Source of the DNA: Candidatus Obscuribacterales bacterium
Lineage (GTDB): Bacteria > Cyanobacteriota > Vampirovibrionia > Obscuribacterales > Obscuribacteraceae
Assembly (NCBI GenBank): GCA_019745415.1
Contig: JAIETF010000057.1
Location: 23,596-87,595, forward strand
DNA: 64,000 nt
Direction: 5' to 3'
Each line of letters opens with the position of its first letter. The stretch's first letter is position 1. The notes beneath the pieces are model-generated. The model made no database searches and was not told the origin of the DNA. It saw nothing but the letters and a program-made list of their open reading frames with translations. The position numbers and the translations under genes were made by a program. Shown piece by piece: positions 8,497 through 17,278 of this stretch.

Positions 8497-9834
8497 TTAG
8501 GGCTGGACCGACTTGGTCAGAACCCGCTTCGGTCCGTGAATCGGATCTTCGATGATCACTGTCTTGTCGCGGGTCGGTCCCACCGAAACTATAGCCACCG
8601 GGCAGTCTAGTTCTTCGGCGATGAAGTCGAGGTAGCGCTGAGCTTCGATGGGCAATTCTTTGAAGCTGCGCACTTCGTCTGTTTTCTTCTTCCAGCCTGG
8701 GAAGCTCTTATAAATTGGTTCCATATGTTTGAAATTGGAGCCGATTGAAGAGATTTCTTTGTGGGTGGAGCCGTCTCTCTTGTCTTTGTAGGCGACGCAG
8801 ATCTGAATCTCGTCAAACTCATCGAGCACGTCCAGCTTGGTTATGGCCAGGCAGTCAAGACCGTTGATGCGCACTGAATAGCGACCGATGACTGTGTCGA
8901 ACCAACCGCAACGTCTTGGTCTGCCGGTTGTGACGCCGACTTCAGCCCATGCTTTACCGGTCTGACGGAGCATTTCGCCGATTTCGCCCTCTTGTTCGGT
9001 GGGGAAGGGACCCTCGCCGACGCGGGTCATGAAGGCTTTAGAGACGCCGATAACGCGGTCGATGATGGTTGGTCCGATACCGGCTCCGATACAGGCTCCA
9101 CCGGCTGAAGGGCTGGAGCTGGTCACGAAGGGATAAGAGCCGTGATCGAGGTCGAGCAAGGTGCCTTGCGCGCCTTCGAAGAGGATATTTTTGCGGGCTT
9201 GTACCGCGTTGAAGATATATTCGGAAGTGTCGCAGACATATTTGCGAATCTGTTCGGCATAGCCGGAATACTCTTCCAAAATGGCTTTGGCATCAAAGGG
9301 AGGGATGTTGTACATGCGCTCCAGCAATACGTTTTTGCGAGGCACCATCCACTCTAGTTTTTCTTTCAAGACTTCTTTGTCCAGCAGGTCTTCCATGCGA
9401 ATACCGCTGCGGGCGCATTTGTCGGCATAGGTGGGACCGATACCGCGCTTGGTGGTGCCGATCTTGCGGCTGCCGCGGCTTTCTTCTTCGGCGGCATCAA
9501 GGGCGAGGTGATAGGGCATGGTGACATGGGCAGAGGTCGATACCTTCAGCTTTGTATCATCCAAGCCGCGTTTCATTAGGGCATTCAATTCGTTTATGAA
9601 AGCTTTCGGGTCGATAACCATACCCGGTCCCAAGATGCAGGTTTTGCCCTCATAAAGAATGCCGGAAGGAATGAGGTGGAATTTATATGTTTCGCCGTCT
9701 ACAACGACGGTGTGACCAGCATTGGCTCCGCCCTGATATCTGACGACGACGTCGGCATTCTTGGCCAGAAGGTCGGTAACCTTCGCCTTGCCTTCGTCTC
9801 CAAACTGCGCTCCGACAACAACTACGTTAGCCAA
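8497..9834 (-). CDS. purA: Adenylosuccinate synthetase
   Basis: Joins IMP and aspartate using GTP to form adenylosuccinate, the first step from IMP to AMP. 445 residues, close to the usual 430 or so. The N-terminal signature [16 protein letters not shown] carries the catalytic Asp and the GTP loop; [21 protein letters not shown], the [20 protein letters not shown] block and [10 protein letters not shown] are all present. I start at TTG 9834 (TTG-GCT-AAC), because GGAGAG lies about 9 bases upstream and residues before it have no counterpart in the family. A longer frame to 9870 is open but unsupported. A good promoter lies about 190 bases upstream and the terminator at 8447 ends the gene. Confidence 0.97.
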   Translation of the reverse strand: MANVVVVGAQFGDEGKAKVTDLLAKNADVVVRYQGGANAGHTVVVDGETYKFHLIPSGILYEGKTCILGPGMVIDPKAFINELNALMKRGLDDTKLKVSTSAHVTMPYHLALDAAEEESRGSRKIGTTKRGIGPTYADKCARSGIRMEDLLDKEVLKEKLEWMVPRKNVLLERMYNIPPFDAKAILEEYSGYAEQIRKYVCDTSEYIFNAVQARKNILFEGAQGTLLDLDHGSYPFVTSSSPSAGGACIGAGIGPTIIDRVIGVSKAFMTRVGEGPFPTEQEGEIGEMLRQTGKAWAEVGVTTGRPRRCGWFDTVIGRYSVRINGLDCLAITKLDVLDEFDEIQICVAYKDKRDGSTHKEISSIGSNFKHMEPIYKSFPGWKKKTDEVRSFKELPIEAQRYLDFIAEELDCPVAIVSVGPTRDKTVIIEDPIHGPKRVLTKSVQP

Positions 9835-10029
9835 GGTCTGATCTCTCCAAACTAAACGAACGACAAACAATATGTCCAGCCAAAAAGCATCTGCCGCGTA
9901 TTTGAGCCCCTATTCGTCAACAACTTGAGTGTTGGCGTGCCGGGCTAGTCCGCAGTAGCAACGCGAATGAAAGTATTTCAACATCTCAAAGAGATCCAAA
10001 ACATCTTTCAACGCTATTTAGACCCAGAT

Positions 10030-10058
10030 AGTCTAGGGTACTCGCCAAGAGCTGTCAA
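10030..10058 (-). promoter_or_regulatory. Probable housekeeping promoter of purA
   Basis: On the minus strand TTGACA (10053-10058) and TAGACT (10030-10035) are separated by 17 bases, a good sigma-70 match. The start site would be near 10023, leaving a leader of about 190 bases before the purA TTG. The leader contains a small hairpin (ATCTC-TTT-GAGAT) and other imperfect inverted repeats. I do not recognise a known riboswitch. The region 9835-10093 is otherwise empty and also holds the upstream region of the divergent holB-like gene. Confidence 0.65.
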
Positions 10059-10093
10059 TTTCTCCAGCACTTACCGGTTATTATTACTTACTT

Positions 10094-11167
10094 ATGCAGC
10101 GAATTTTTAGCACTAACTTGACTTCGGCTCAGCCGACCGCAACCCGTCTATTCGAGAGTGGGCTTGCTTCCGGGCACATGGCCCATGCCTTTCTCTTGAC
10201 TGGAAGAGATAAGCGGGCCAAGTGGCAAATGGCTCGACAGCTGGCAACCTTTCTTAACTGTGAAGCAATCAATAATGCAATCAACAGCAACGATGCCGCC
10301 GTCACTGCCTGTCTGCAACCTGAACACGATGTCGAACATGTTGAGCTGGGTGCTATAGATGAACCGGCTTTTAACTCTGCCTGTCAGAACTGCAAATGGC
10401 TATATCGAGATACCCATCCCAAAGCTTGGTACGTTCTTTCATCACAGGGCAGCAAGAGCGGCAAGATTCCGGTGGAAAGAGCGAGAGAGCTATCGGAAGA
10501 ACTGGCATTGACCACAAGCTATAAAAGGGTGGTGGTCATAGAAGATGCTTCTGAAGGCTCATTTCATCGTCCGGCTGCCAATGCCTTGCTCAAGACAATC
10601 GAAGAGCCGCGTTCTCCCAGTCTCTTTCTGTTTTTTGCCTCGGCCGTGGACGATGTATTGGCTACCATCGTCAGTCGCTGCCAGGTGGTGCCCCTCTTGA
10701 ACCGGCCTGATGAAAATTTAGGCATCTTGATGGATGTACCCCTGACCGGTAAAGCCCAGTCTGCCGGGGCTTGGCTGACCAGCGAGAGTGCTGCCGTACT
10801 CTCCCGTCAAAGCTTTCTTGAGGGAAGTCACTCAAATAGGGCCTTGGGCGCTCAGCAGGTGGAAGAATCTTTGGCCTTTGCTCAGGTGCTTCTCACTTTG
10901 CTCAACGAAGCTGAAGATTCGGAAGACTCTGAAGACGAAGCTGAAAGCGGCGCCCATGTCTTTGACACAGCCTTGGCTCTAGAGATAAAGAGACTGACCT
11001 CAAATCCGCGAGCGCTTGCTCTGGAGAGCCGCACCAAGTATTTGTCCGAGCTTTTGAAAATTACCGAGGAAGCCAAGCGCAGAGTCGATCAATATGTATC
11101 AAAGAAATCGGTTTGTGAATCTTTTGTTTTAAGTTGGCTGCAGTTGAGGCAGAAAAATCATATATGA
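10094..11167 (+). CDS. holB: DNA polymerase III delta-prime-like clamp-loader subunit
   Basis: Clamp-loader ATPase-family subunit that helps load the sliding clamp. 357 residues. HAFLLTGRDKRAKWQMAR sits where the Walker A loop would be but is not a proper GxxGxGK motif, as usual for delta-prime. Further family marks are ACQNCKW (zinc-binding region), KSGKIPVERARELSEELALT, YKRVVVIEDA in place of Walker B, the PAANALLKTIEEP block, and the TIVSRCQVV arginine-finger motif (SRC). The C-terminal collar region is diverged and includes an acidic EDSEDSEDEAE stretch. ATG start without a clear ribosome site. It is divergent from purA, and a TPR gene follows after 83 bases. Confidence 0.85.
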   Translation: MQRIFSTNLTSAQPTATRLFESGLASGHMAHAFLLTGRDKRAKWQMARQLATFLNCEAINNAINSNDAAVTACLQPEHDVEHVELGAIDEPAFNSACQNCKWLYRDTHPKAWYVLSSQGSKSGKIPVERARELSEELALTTSYKRVVVIEDASEGSFHRPAANALLKTIEEPRSPSLFLFFASAVDDVLATIVSRCQVVPLLNRPDENLGILMDVPLTGKAQSAGAWLTSESAAVLSRQSFLEGSHSNRALGAQQVEESLAFAQVLLTLLNEAEDSEDSEDEAESGAHVFDTALALEIKRLTSNPRALALESRTKYLSELLKITEEAKRRVDQYVSKKSVCESFVLSWLQLRQKNHI

Positions 11168-11250
11168 GAAGATGTTTTAAATGAGAGCGCCTAAAATTTA
11201 TAAGACAGTGCTTTCTGTATCGGTGTCTTTATCGGTGGAAGAAAAAGAAG

Positions 11251-12522
11251 ATGTTCAAGAAAAAAGGTGACGACAAGAAAGAGGCAGCCAAGAAGTCCGA
11301 TGCCCCCGCGGCGGCAGGAGCTGCTGCAGGATCGGTTGCCTCATCTGGTTTAGAAGCTGGTACCGGTGCTGCCGGCCTTGCTTCTTCTCAAACTTCTCAG
11401 GCTGCCAGCGGTGCCCAAGCCTCGCCCACCAGTTCAGCCAGTGGGTTAGCCGCCCAAGAACCACTTTCAGCAGAAGGCGCTCAGTCAGGTCAGAAGAACC
11501 CTTATAAAATTAGTATCGTTACCGATGTACTTTTACCGGTGACCTTGGCTCTTGGCTGTTGCGGCGCCTTCTGTGCTACGGTCAAGATTGTGCCGGACAA
11601 AGTTAGCATTTATGGTGTTTCTAAAGAAATTTCGGAAGCTGAGAACGTAGCCGATAAAAGCCTGGTTTCACCGCAGTTCCCCGAAGAAGTTGCCCAATCC
11701 GAACCACTTAAGTTACTCAAGAAAGGCGATGTCGCAGCCGCCCTCAATGCTGCCCGCACCCTAGCCGGCAAAAAGGGCGATGATGCCCGTTCTCTTTACG
11801 TTGCCGGTGTAACAATGGTGCAGGGCGGCAGTAAGGCTGATAAGGAAAAGGGCGTCGAGTATTTAGCCAAGGCCTACGAGCTTGCCCCTTACAGCCAGTT
11901 TGTTTTGCTGGAATATGCCCGAGGGCTCAATGCCGTCAATCGCGATGATGACTCGATTGGTATGTATGAGAAGCTTTTGCGGGTCTTTGCCGATAAGGCT
12001 GGAATGGCTCCCAAGCGAGAACTTGGCGACATGTATCTCAAGACCAATAAGTCGGCAGAGGCGGTGAAAACCTTTACCGAGCTTATGCAGATCGATGCAA
12101 AAGACCCCTCTTATCAGCGTAAGCTTGGTTTTGCTCTAGCCCAAGAAGGCAGACAGCAAGATGGCTTTGAAGAGTTTCGCAAAGGCTTTACCAAAGAGCA
12201 AGACACTCTTGGTTATCCTTATGCTGTCTATGACATTGTCTCGGCTCATGCCGGTCTCTTAGAAAGCGCTCTTGCCGACCAAGAGAAAGTGGTGGCTAAG
12301 AATCCCAATGATTTGCAGGCTTTACTTGCTCTTGCCCGCCTTTATATCGGCACCAATAAACTGAAGGAAGCTCGAGACACTCTCGAGAAAGCACGCAAGT
12401 TGCAAGAACTGAATCCTGATCTGCATGAAATTATGGCTGAAGTAATGTGCAGACAAAACCAGTCAACATCAGGATTCGATGAGTTCCGTATGGCTGTCAA
12501 TAATATGCATCTCAAAGACTGA
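11251..12522 (+). CDS. Membrane-anchored TPR protein
   Basis: 423 residues. A Lys-rich start is followed by a low-complexity Ala/Ser/Gly linker (about residues 14-82), one transmembrane segment (about residues 90-112, VLLPVTLALGCCGAFCATVKI), and then tetratricopeptide repeats to the end (for example GVEYLAKAYELAPYSQFVLLEYARGL, SAEAVKTFTELMQIDAKDPSYQRKLGFALAQEGR and ALADQEKVVAKNPNDLQALLALARLY). Probably a scaffold with the repeats on the outer face of the membrane. Start ATG after the purine-rich GGAAGAAAAAGAAG. Its stop lies only 15 bases from the stop of the convergent dnaJ gene, with no obvious terminator between. The specific role is unknown. Confidence 0.75.
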   Translation: MFKKKGDDKKEAAKKSDAPAAAGAAAGSVASSGLEAGTGAAGLASSQTSQAASGAQASPTSSASGLAAQEPLSAEGAQSGQKNPYKISIVTDVLLPVTLALGCCGAFCATVKIVPDKVSIYGVSKEISEAENVADKSLVSPQFPEEVAQSEPLKLLKKGDVAAALNAARTLAGKKGDDARSLYVAGVTMVQGGSKADKEKGVEYLAKAYELAPYSQFVLLEYARGLNAVNRDDDSIGMYEKLLRVFADKAGMAPKRELGDMYLKTNKSAEAVKTFTELMQIDAKDPSYQRKLGFALAQEGRQQDGFEEFRKGFTKEQDTLGYPYAVYDIVSAHAGLLESALADQEKVVAKNPNDLQALLALARLYIGTNKLKEARDTLEKARKLQELNPDLHEIMAEVMCRQNQSTSGFDEFRMAVNNMHLKD

Positions 12523-12537
12523 GATGAGGTTCAAAAA

Positions 12538-13464
12538 TTAGGCGGTAGGCGGTTTTTCGATGCGCGCCAATTCGCTATACAGTTCCCTTTCACGGTCTGA
12601 AATCTGCGACGGTACCACTATTTTGGTGCGCACCAGCTGATCGCCGGCGGCACCTTCACGGGCGGGCAAACCTTTGCCTTTTAGTCTTAGCATGCGCCCG
12701 TTTTGAGTGCCGGCTGGAATTCTTATCTTTACTTGCCCTTCGATTGTGTTGACCAGGGCTTCTGCGCCGATAACGGCTTGGGCTGGGCTAATGGCTATTT
12801 CACAGACCAAATTGTCGCCGTCGATGGTGAAATAAGCATGGGGTTTAACCTTGATGCGCAGATAAAGATCACCCTTGGTATTGGTACCACTGGCAGTGGC
12901 TCCTTCGCCGGGGATTCTTACTTTTTTGCCCGGTCTCAAGCCCGATGGGATCTTGACTTCGAGCGTGCGGGGCTTGCCGCCCGGAGCGCTCAGCTGCAAA
13001 GTTCGTCTCGTGCCGCGGGCCAGCTCTTCTACTGAAAGCTCGATATCGGCTTCTTGGTCGAGCATATGCCTTCTTGTCTGTGCCCCTTGTGCCTTTTGCT
13101 GCTGGGGAGAGCCGAAGGTTTGACCAAAGAGCATGTCGAAGAAATCGGAGAATGATTTATTGGCGCCGATATCGCCCAAGTTGCCAAAGTCAAAGCTAAA
13201 GCCGCTAAAGTCGGGCGGCGGCTTGAAGTTGTCGCCGGCTTTCCAGTTTGCCCCGAGTTGGTCATACCGACTGCGCTTTTCCGGATCTTTTAGAACTTCA
13301 TAGGCTTCGTTCAGTTCTTTGATCTTCTCTTCAGCCTTAGGGTCGTTTTTATTGGCGTCGGGGTGATACTTTCTAGCCAGTTTGCGATAAGCCGCCTTCA
13401 CTTCATCGGCGCTGGCTTTGCGATCAATACCGAGAATTTCATAGTAATCTTTGAACTTTACCAA
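12538..13464 (-). CDS. DnaJ/CbpA-type co-chaperone (type II, no zinc finger)
   Basis: Hsp40 co-chaperone that delivers substrates to DnaK and stimulates its ATPase. 308 residues. A J domain spans residues 1-70 ([16 protein letters not shown] in [11 protein letters not shown]). A Gly/Phe-rich linker follows ([13 protein letters not shown]), then the two beta-barrel client domains ([43 protein letters not shown]). The four CxxCxGxG zinc motifs of DnaJ itself are absent, as in CbpA and several cyanobacterial DnaJ proteins. I choose TTG 13464 because AAGGAG lies just upstream and the J domain starts at once; a longer frame to 13515 is open. Confidence 0.93.
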   Translation of the reverse strand: MVKFKDYYEILGIDRKASADEVKAAYRKLARKYHPDANKNDPKAEEKIKELNEAYEVLKDPEKRSRYDQLGANWKAGDNFKPPPDFSGFSFDFGNLGDIGANKSFSDFFDMLFGQTFGSPQQQKAQGAQTRRHMLDQEADIELSVEELARGTRRTLQLSAPGGKPRTLEVKIPSGLRPGKKVRIPGEGATASGTNTKGDLYLRIKVKPHAYFTIDGDNLVCEIAISPAQAVIGAEALVNTIEGQVKIRIPAGTQNGRMLRLKGKGLPAREGAAGDQLVRTKIVVPSQISDRERELYSELARIEKPPTA

Positions 13465-13519
13465 GTGGTGCTCCTTGCTCTTGCACGCCCGTGCCGACCT
13501 GTGGCAGAACCACAAGTCT

Positions 13520-13550
13520 ATTTTAAGCTAAAGCGAGCTGCAACTTGCAA
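13520..13550 (-). promoter_or_regulatory. Possible dnaJ promoter
   Basis: On the minus strand TTGCAA (13545-13550) and TAAAAT (13520-13525) are 19 bases apart; a second reading uses TTGCAG and TAGACT with 17 bases. Either would give a leader of about 50 bases. No CIRCE heat-shock operator is visible. Weak support. Confidence 0.3.
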
Positions 13551-13562
13551 GCACGGCTAGAT

Positions 13563-14150
13563 TTATTTCAGAGCCTCTTGATGTTCTACCGCCCGGTGCG
13601 AGAGGGTGGTGATTAGAACCGGTTGCCCTACCAGGGGAATACCGCCCACAAAGGGCAGCGAGCCTAAATTGAGAAAGGGACCGATATTGAAATTGGTCCT
13701 CACTGAAAACTCGTATATCTTGTTGGTGTTGTCGGGAGTGCCGGTGACGCCTGTGTTGGGCCCGTATTTAGTGACTGCCTTGGAGTTCAAATCGGTCTCG
13801 GTAATGAAGAGATCGACGCCGGTGCCGTTGGAACCCCCCACTGGTTGTAGTTTGGCAAATCTGCCAATACCTGAATTAGTCATGTTCGTGGCGGCATTTC
13901 GCATCTCGGTGAGGGCCTGGGCATAGGTGGCGGCACTGGCTGCTTGGACGGCGCAGTTCTGTCCGAGCATGGCCACCGAGGCATAACCGGTGCTAAAGCT
14001 AAGTAGGTTAATCATTGGAAAGAGAACGGCCAAAATGAAGACCATTAGTGCCGGTGCAAACTCTGCCATTTGGGCCGAGGCGCCGATCCGGTTTCGAGCT
14101 TTGCCTGCTCTGAAACTCTTTGTCGACAAGCATTGCGAGAAAAGACGCAT
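13563..14150 (-). CDS. TadE/TadG-like pseudopilin
   Basis: 195 residues. A basic N-terminal stretch of about 25 residues (KSFRAGKARNR) precedes QMAEFAPALMVFILAVLFPMINLL, a single hydrophobic helix with the glutamate near its start that is typical of TadE-like pseudopilins (the usual form is G-x-x-x-V-E-F-A). The external domain is small, rich in Asn/Thr/Gly, and ends in a hydrophobic NIGPFLNLGSLPFVGGIPLVG segment. TadE-like proteins assist Flp/Tad pili; no Tad ATPase or secretin is in this window. It is divergent from a second TadE-like gene 336 bases away, and dnaJ follows after 98 bases. Confidence 0.65.
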   Translation of the reverse strand: MRLFSQCLSTKSFRAGKARNRIGASAQMAEFAPALMVFILAVLFPMINLLSFSTGYASVAMLGQNCAVQAASAATYAQALTEMRNAATNMTNSGIGRFAKLQPVGGSNGTGVDLFITETDLNSKAVTKYGPNTGVTGTPDNTNKIYEFSVRTNFNIGPFLNLGSLPFVGGIPLVGQPVLITTLSHRAVEHQEALK

Positions 14151-14486
14151 ATCAAACCCCCAGTCTAAACTGTTTCCCCGACAGTCAATTCAAGACTCAT
14201 GCTATTAGTCATACCACTATTGCCTCTCAATTAATCCAGACAATTGCCTCTGTCGGCAAACCCCCGGCAACGCCTGACCATTCTCTGAAAAGTGATACTG
14301 AATGCGGTGGCAGTTTCCGAGCTTGCTGGTGAAGCCGTCGGCATTAATATAGGGCGGGGGGTTTCGCATATAGAAGTTTGGTGGAATAATAAGCTTAGTT
14401 GGGGTTAATAATCGGGGGTGCGCACCCTCGCCAGACCAACCTGGAATCAGCTCACAAATCTACGTTGTACTTCATTGGAATAAGAG
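14151..14486. other. Shared upstream region of the two divergent TadE-like genes
   Basis: This 336-base gap has no credible reading frame and must hold the promoters of both flanking genes. It contains a perfect 12-base palindrome (14416-14427), an AT-rich patch around 14383-14413, and near the minus-strand gene TTGACT and TAGACT with only 15 bases between, a suboptimal promoter match. I see no tRNA or known RNA motif. Confidence 0.5.
14416..14427. promoter_or_regulatory. Perfect palindrome, possible operator
   Basis: GGGTGCGCACCC is an exact inverted repeat in the gap between the divergent TadE-like genes, 59 bases before the plus-strand start. It has no loop and no T run, so it is not a terminator. 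A dimeric regulator site shared by both genes is the natural guess, but one copy could be chance in GC-rich sequence. Confidence 0.35.
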
Positions 14487-14984
14487 ATGTTTACCTTAGC
14501 CTTAACTAGATACGCAGGCAGAAGAGCAGGAGCGAAAGGCCAATCCTCGGTGGAACTTGTGGCCGGCTTGATCATCTTGGTTCCGATAATTCTTTGTCTC
14601 TTTGATCTTGCCGTCATAGTAATCGGGGTGCAAATCAATGATGCCACTTGCAGAGAGGCTGCCAGAGTGGCTTCTATCGGCGATCCCACCGACTGCAACA
14701 AAAGGGCTCAGGCGATTGTGGCCAGGGCCAATGCCCAAGGCAGCTCGATGCTTTCTAATTTTCAGTTGCAAAGTTGCACTTCCACAGTAAGTCCGGCTCA
14801 GATTACCGCCATGAAGGCCAACTTCGGGGGACCGGTGAGTGGCACTGTCTCAGTAGTCACTCAAGTTGATATAAAGCCCTTTGTTGTGCATTATGCCTAT
14901 TCAGGCGGGGCGCCGCTCACGTTCCAGGCTAGGCAGACCTATCCATTCACTTATGTGGTTCCTAATACTGCCGGGGGACCATAA
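14487..14984 (+). CDS. TadE-like pseudopilin
   Basis: 165 residues. After a basic start, GQSSVELVAGLIILVPIILCLFDLAVI carries the TadE signature: Gly, then Val-Glu at the head of one long hydrophobic helix. The helix is followed by the typical NDATCREAARVAS segment. The remaining 100 residues are a small external domain with three cysteines. ATG start; GGAATAAGAG upstream gives a modest ribosome site. A strong terminator follows within 23 bases. The pair with the divergent TadE-like gene suggests two partner minor pilins, although the rest of a Tad system is not here. Confidence 0.75.
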   Translation: MFTLALTRYAGRRAGAKGQSSVELVAGLIILVPIILCLFDLAVIVIGVQINDATCREAARVASIGDPTDCNKRAQAIVARANAQGSSMLSNFQLQSCTSTVSPAQITAMKANFGGPVSGTVSVVTQVDIKPFVVHYAYSGGAPLTFQARQTYPFTYVVPNTAGGP

Positions 14985-15006
14985 GCAGCTAAAGGCACGG
15001 TGCAGT

Positions 15007-15044
15007 AAGAAAAGAGGCTCGGAATAATCCGAGCCTCTTTTCTT
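15007..15044. terminator. Two-way terminator between TadE-like gene and rplA
   Basis: AAGAAAAGAGGCTCGGA (15007-15023) pairs perfectly with TCCGAGCCTCTTTTCTT (15028-15044) around the loop ATAA. The A/T-rich arms give a U tract in both directions. It ends the rpmG-rplA operon from one side and the TadE-like gene from the other. Confidence 0.95.
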
Positions 15045-15073
15045 TGAAATCACTAATGGCTAGTTGACTTGTA

Positions 15074-15796
15074 CTAGGCAGTGGCCACTTTAGAGAGGTC
15101 TTGCAAAGTGTTCAAATCGAGCTTAACGCCGGGACCCATAGTGGTGCTGACATAAACAGATTTGATATAGGTGCCCTTCACAGATGAGGGCTTTACCTTT
15201 TGCACTTGGTCGACAACTGCAGCCAGGTTTTTCAAGAGTCTGGCATCATCAAAGGAAAGCTTACCGATGGCCATCTGTACGATGCCGCCATCTTTTTCAG
15301 CGCGGAAAGATACTTTACCGGCTTTCAATTCTTTCACTGTTTTGCCGACATCGAAGGTGACTGTGCCATCTTTGGGGTTGGGCATGAGACCCTTCGGTCC
15401 CAGGATTTTACCCATTTTAGAGAGCATGGCCATGGCATCGGGCGTGGCCACCAGTTTGTCGAAATCGAGGAAACCAGCTCCGATTTTCTCGACCAGTTCT
15501 TCGGCTCCGAAATGGTCAGCGCCAGCTGCTTCAGCTTCTTTCAGTTTGTCGCCTTTGGCCACAACTGCCACGCGCACTTCCTTGCCGGTACCACCGGGCA
15601 GGTTGACGGTGGAGCGTACTTGCTGGTCGTTGAGTTTAGGGTTGACGCCTAGTTTGAAATGAACTTCGACAGTCTGATCGAATTTGACAGAGTTCTCTTT
15701 CTTGAGAGCTTTGATAGCTTCTTCGGCGTTTACAGCCTGGTTGTGCTCTTTATAGAAGGTATCAAGCTTTTTGCGTCTTTTGGTGAGCGTGGCCAT
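15074..15796 (-). CDS. rplA: 50S ribosomal protein L1
   Basis: Forms the mobile L1 stalk of the 50S subunit and binds 23S rRNA. 240 residues. Family marks include LPGGTGKEVRVAVVAKG, the LGPKGLMPNPKDGTVT signature and the C-terminal KGTYIKSVYVSTTMGPGVKLD. Start ATG with AGGGA upstream. Last gene of the rpmG-tRNA-secE-nusG-rplK-rplA operon. In many bacteria rplJ and rplL follow; here a terminator follows instead, so the L10/L12 genes lie elsewhere. Confidence 0.98.
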   Translation of the reverse strand: MATLTKRRKKLDTFYKEHNQAVNAEEAIKALKKENSVKFDQTVEVHFKLGVNPKLNDQQVRSTVNLPGGTGKEVRVAVVAKGDKLKEAEAAGADHFGAEELVEKIGAGFLDFDKLVATPDAMAMLSKMGKILGPKGLMPNPKDGTVTFDVGKTVKELKAGKVSFRAEKDGGIVQMAIGKLSFDDARLLKNLAAVVDQVQKVKPSSVKGTYIKSVYVSTTMGPGVKLDLNTLQDLSKVATA

Positions 15797-15849
15797 TTTT
15801 GAAATTCCCTGATGGTTGCTTTGATTTCTCGTACTTAATTTGTCTCGTC

Positions 15850-16272
15850 TTAGTCGACGATGGTGATTCCCATATTTCTTGCGGTGCCTAGAATCATGCT
15901 TTCAGCAGCTTCCAGGGTGGTGGCATTAAGGTCGGGCATTTTCACCTTGGCGATTTCGGTTACTTTAGCTCTGCTCAGAGTGCCAACTTTGTTTTTGTTG
16001 GGAGCAGCCGAGCCCTTTTCCACATTGGCGGCTTTCTTAATAAGTTCGGCAGCCGGAGGAGTCTTGAGAACGAAGTCGAAGGAGCGATCTTCGTAAACTG
16101 TGATTTCGACTGGTACTACCGAGCCAGCTTTGTCTTGAGTCTTGGCGTTGTACTCTTTGCAGAACTGCATAATGTTGACGCCGTGCTGACCGAGAGCCGG
16201 ACCGATAGGCGGTGCCGGGTTGGCTTTGCCAGCTTGAATTTGAAGTTTTACCTTACCTACTACCTTTTTCAC
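15850..16272 (-). CDS. rplK: 50S ribosomal protein L11
   Basis: Binds the GTPase-associated region of 23S rRNA and takes part in factor-dependent GTP hydrolysis. 140 residues, the usual length. Signature regions [35 protein letters not shown] (Pro-rich N-terminal domain) and [10 protein letters not shown] at the end are intact. It sits between nusG (85 bases upstream) and rplA (53 bases downstream), the standard bacterial order. Confidence 0.98.
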   Translation of the reverse strand: MKKVVGKVKLQIQAGKANPAPPIGPALGQHGVNIMQFCKEYNAKTQDKAGSVVPVEITVYEDRSFDFVLKTPPAAELIKKAANVEKGSAAPNKNKVGTLSRAKVTEIAKVKMPDLNATTLEAAESMILGTARNMGITIVD

Positions 16273-16357
16273 GGTTCTCTACCTAACTTGCTTTGCTGTA
16301 TATCTGATTGGTCGAATTATGGATCATATGGTAGATGCGCCTAAGCGTCCACCACAT

Positions 16358-16918
16358 TTACACTTTTATAACCTGGTTGAACTCCAGCTCGACTGGAGTA
16401 GCACGTCCGAAGATGATAACAGAAGCCTTGATTCTCTCTCTTTCCAAGTTTACTTCTGTAACTTCTCCGGTAAAGTCGGCGAACGGTCCGCCGGTTATGC
16501 GAACGTAATCGCCCACTTTCACGTCGATAGCGGCAGGCTTCTTGCCCTTCATGCCGGTCATAGCCATCTGACGTCTCAAGATCTTGCGAATTTCAGAATC
16601 TTGAACTGGTGTCGGCTTCTTACCGGCGCCGACATACTTCGTCACTCCGGGAGCTTCTCTGACGACTCTCCAGGAATCATCGTCAAGGATCATTTCGACG
16701 AAAACATAACCGGGATATTCGCGTTCGCGCTTTTCCACACGTTTGCCGTCTTTGACTTTGGTCACCATTTTCTCCGGCACGATCACACCGAAGATACGAT
16801 CTTGAGCGCCCATAGTGAGGATGCGCTTTTCGATGTGCTCCTTCACTTTGTTCTCGTGACCGGATGCAGTTTGTACTGCATACCAGCGTCTTTGACCGTC
16901 AGTCTTGATAAAGCCCAT
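16358..16918 (-). CDS. nusG: Transcription termination/antitermination factor NusG
   Basis: RNA polymerase elongation factor that couples transcription to translation and Rho. 186 residues. The NGN domain starts at RRWYAVQTASGHENKVKEHIE and includes YPGYVFVEMILDDDSWRVVR; the C-terminal KOW domain reads VKVGDYVRITGGPFADFTGEV. Start ATG, 17 bases after the secE stop. No insertion or truncation. Confidence 0.98.
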   Translation of the reverse strand: MGFIKTDGQRRWYAVQTASGHENKVKEHIEKRILTMGAQDRIFGVIVPEKMVTKVKDGKRVEKREREYPGYVFVEMILDDDSWRVVREAPGVTKYVGAGKKPTPVQDSEIRKILRRQMAMTGMKGKKPAAIDVKVGDYVRITGGPFADFTGEVTEVNLERERIKASVIIFGRATPVELEFNQVIKV

Positions 16919-16935
16919 TGTCTTTAGTTTGCTCC

Positions 16936-17268
16936 TTAACCTCTGCCCACTCCGGCTCCGTGCAGTCTAGCCCAGTGCTCCAGCGGACCGAAGATGACGT
17001 GTCCGAGAACCCAGTCGATGCCCAGCACCATTACGGTGATGGCCGAGACCAGGAAGATGACGCTCCAGGTTTCACGCACGATTTGACGGCGATCGGGCCA
17101 GGTGATTTTGCGGTGCTCTATGGCAACCTCTTTCATGAACTGAGCAACGGCCTTGATGCCTGAGGCTTCTTTTTCAGCCTGCAGTTTCTTTGGCTCTTTG
17201 CCCGGTTCTTGTTCTGAGGGTGCGGTTACTGTCATGTTTTGGTTTGCCATAGGTTCAGCGTTCACCAT
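16936..17268 (-). CDS. secE: Preprotein translocase subunit SecE
   Basis: Small essential subunit that clamps SecY in the translocon. 110 residues. A polar N-terminal extension of about 40 residues precedes the conserved amphipathic helix (AQFMKEVAIEHRKITWPDRRQIVRET) and one transmembrane helix (VIFLVSAITVMVLGIDWVLG). The ATG at 17268 is only 10 bases from the 3' end of the tRNA-Trp gene, with no Shine-Dalgarno in the gap; a second ATG six codons later (17250) also lacks one. Tight linkage to nusG is standard. Confidence 0.95.
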   Translation of the reverse strand: MVNAEPMANQNMTVTAPSEQEPGKEPKKLQAEKEASGIKAVAQFMKEVAIEHRKITWPDRRQIVRETWSVIFLVSAITVMVLGIDWVLGHVIFGPLEHWARLHGAGVGRG

Positions 17269-17278
17269 TTATAAATTC

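Noticed and set aside
9835..9870. Longer N-terminus of purA beginning [12 protein letters not shown]
   Set aside because: The ribosome site GGAGAG lies inside it and the added residues have no counterpart in the family; TTG 9834 fits better.
9835..10022. Purine riboswitch before purA
   Set aside because: The leader lacks the conserved purine-aptamer core that I could recognise; kept only as an unexplained structured leader.
11181..11270. 29-codon frame (MRAPKIYKTVLSVS...) overlapping the start of the TPR gene at 11251
   Set aside because: No ribosome site, no recognisable product, and it runs into the next gene in another frame; probably chance, although an upstream leader peptide cannot be excluded.
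15171..15662. Long open frames on the strand opposite rplA, nusG, secE and pilB
   Set aside because: They mirror the codon pattern of clearly real genes, have no family resemblance and no ribosome sites.
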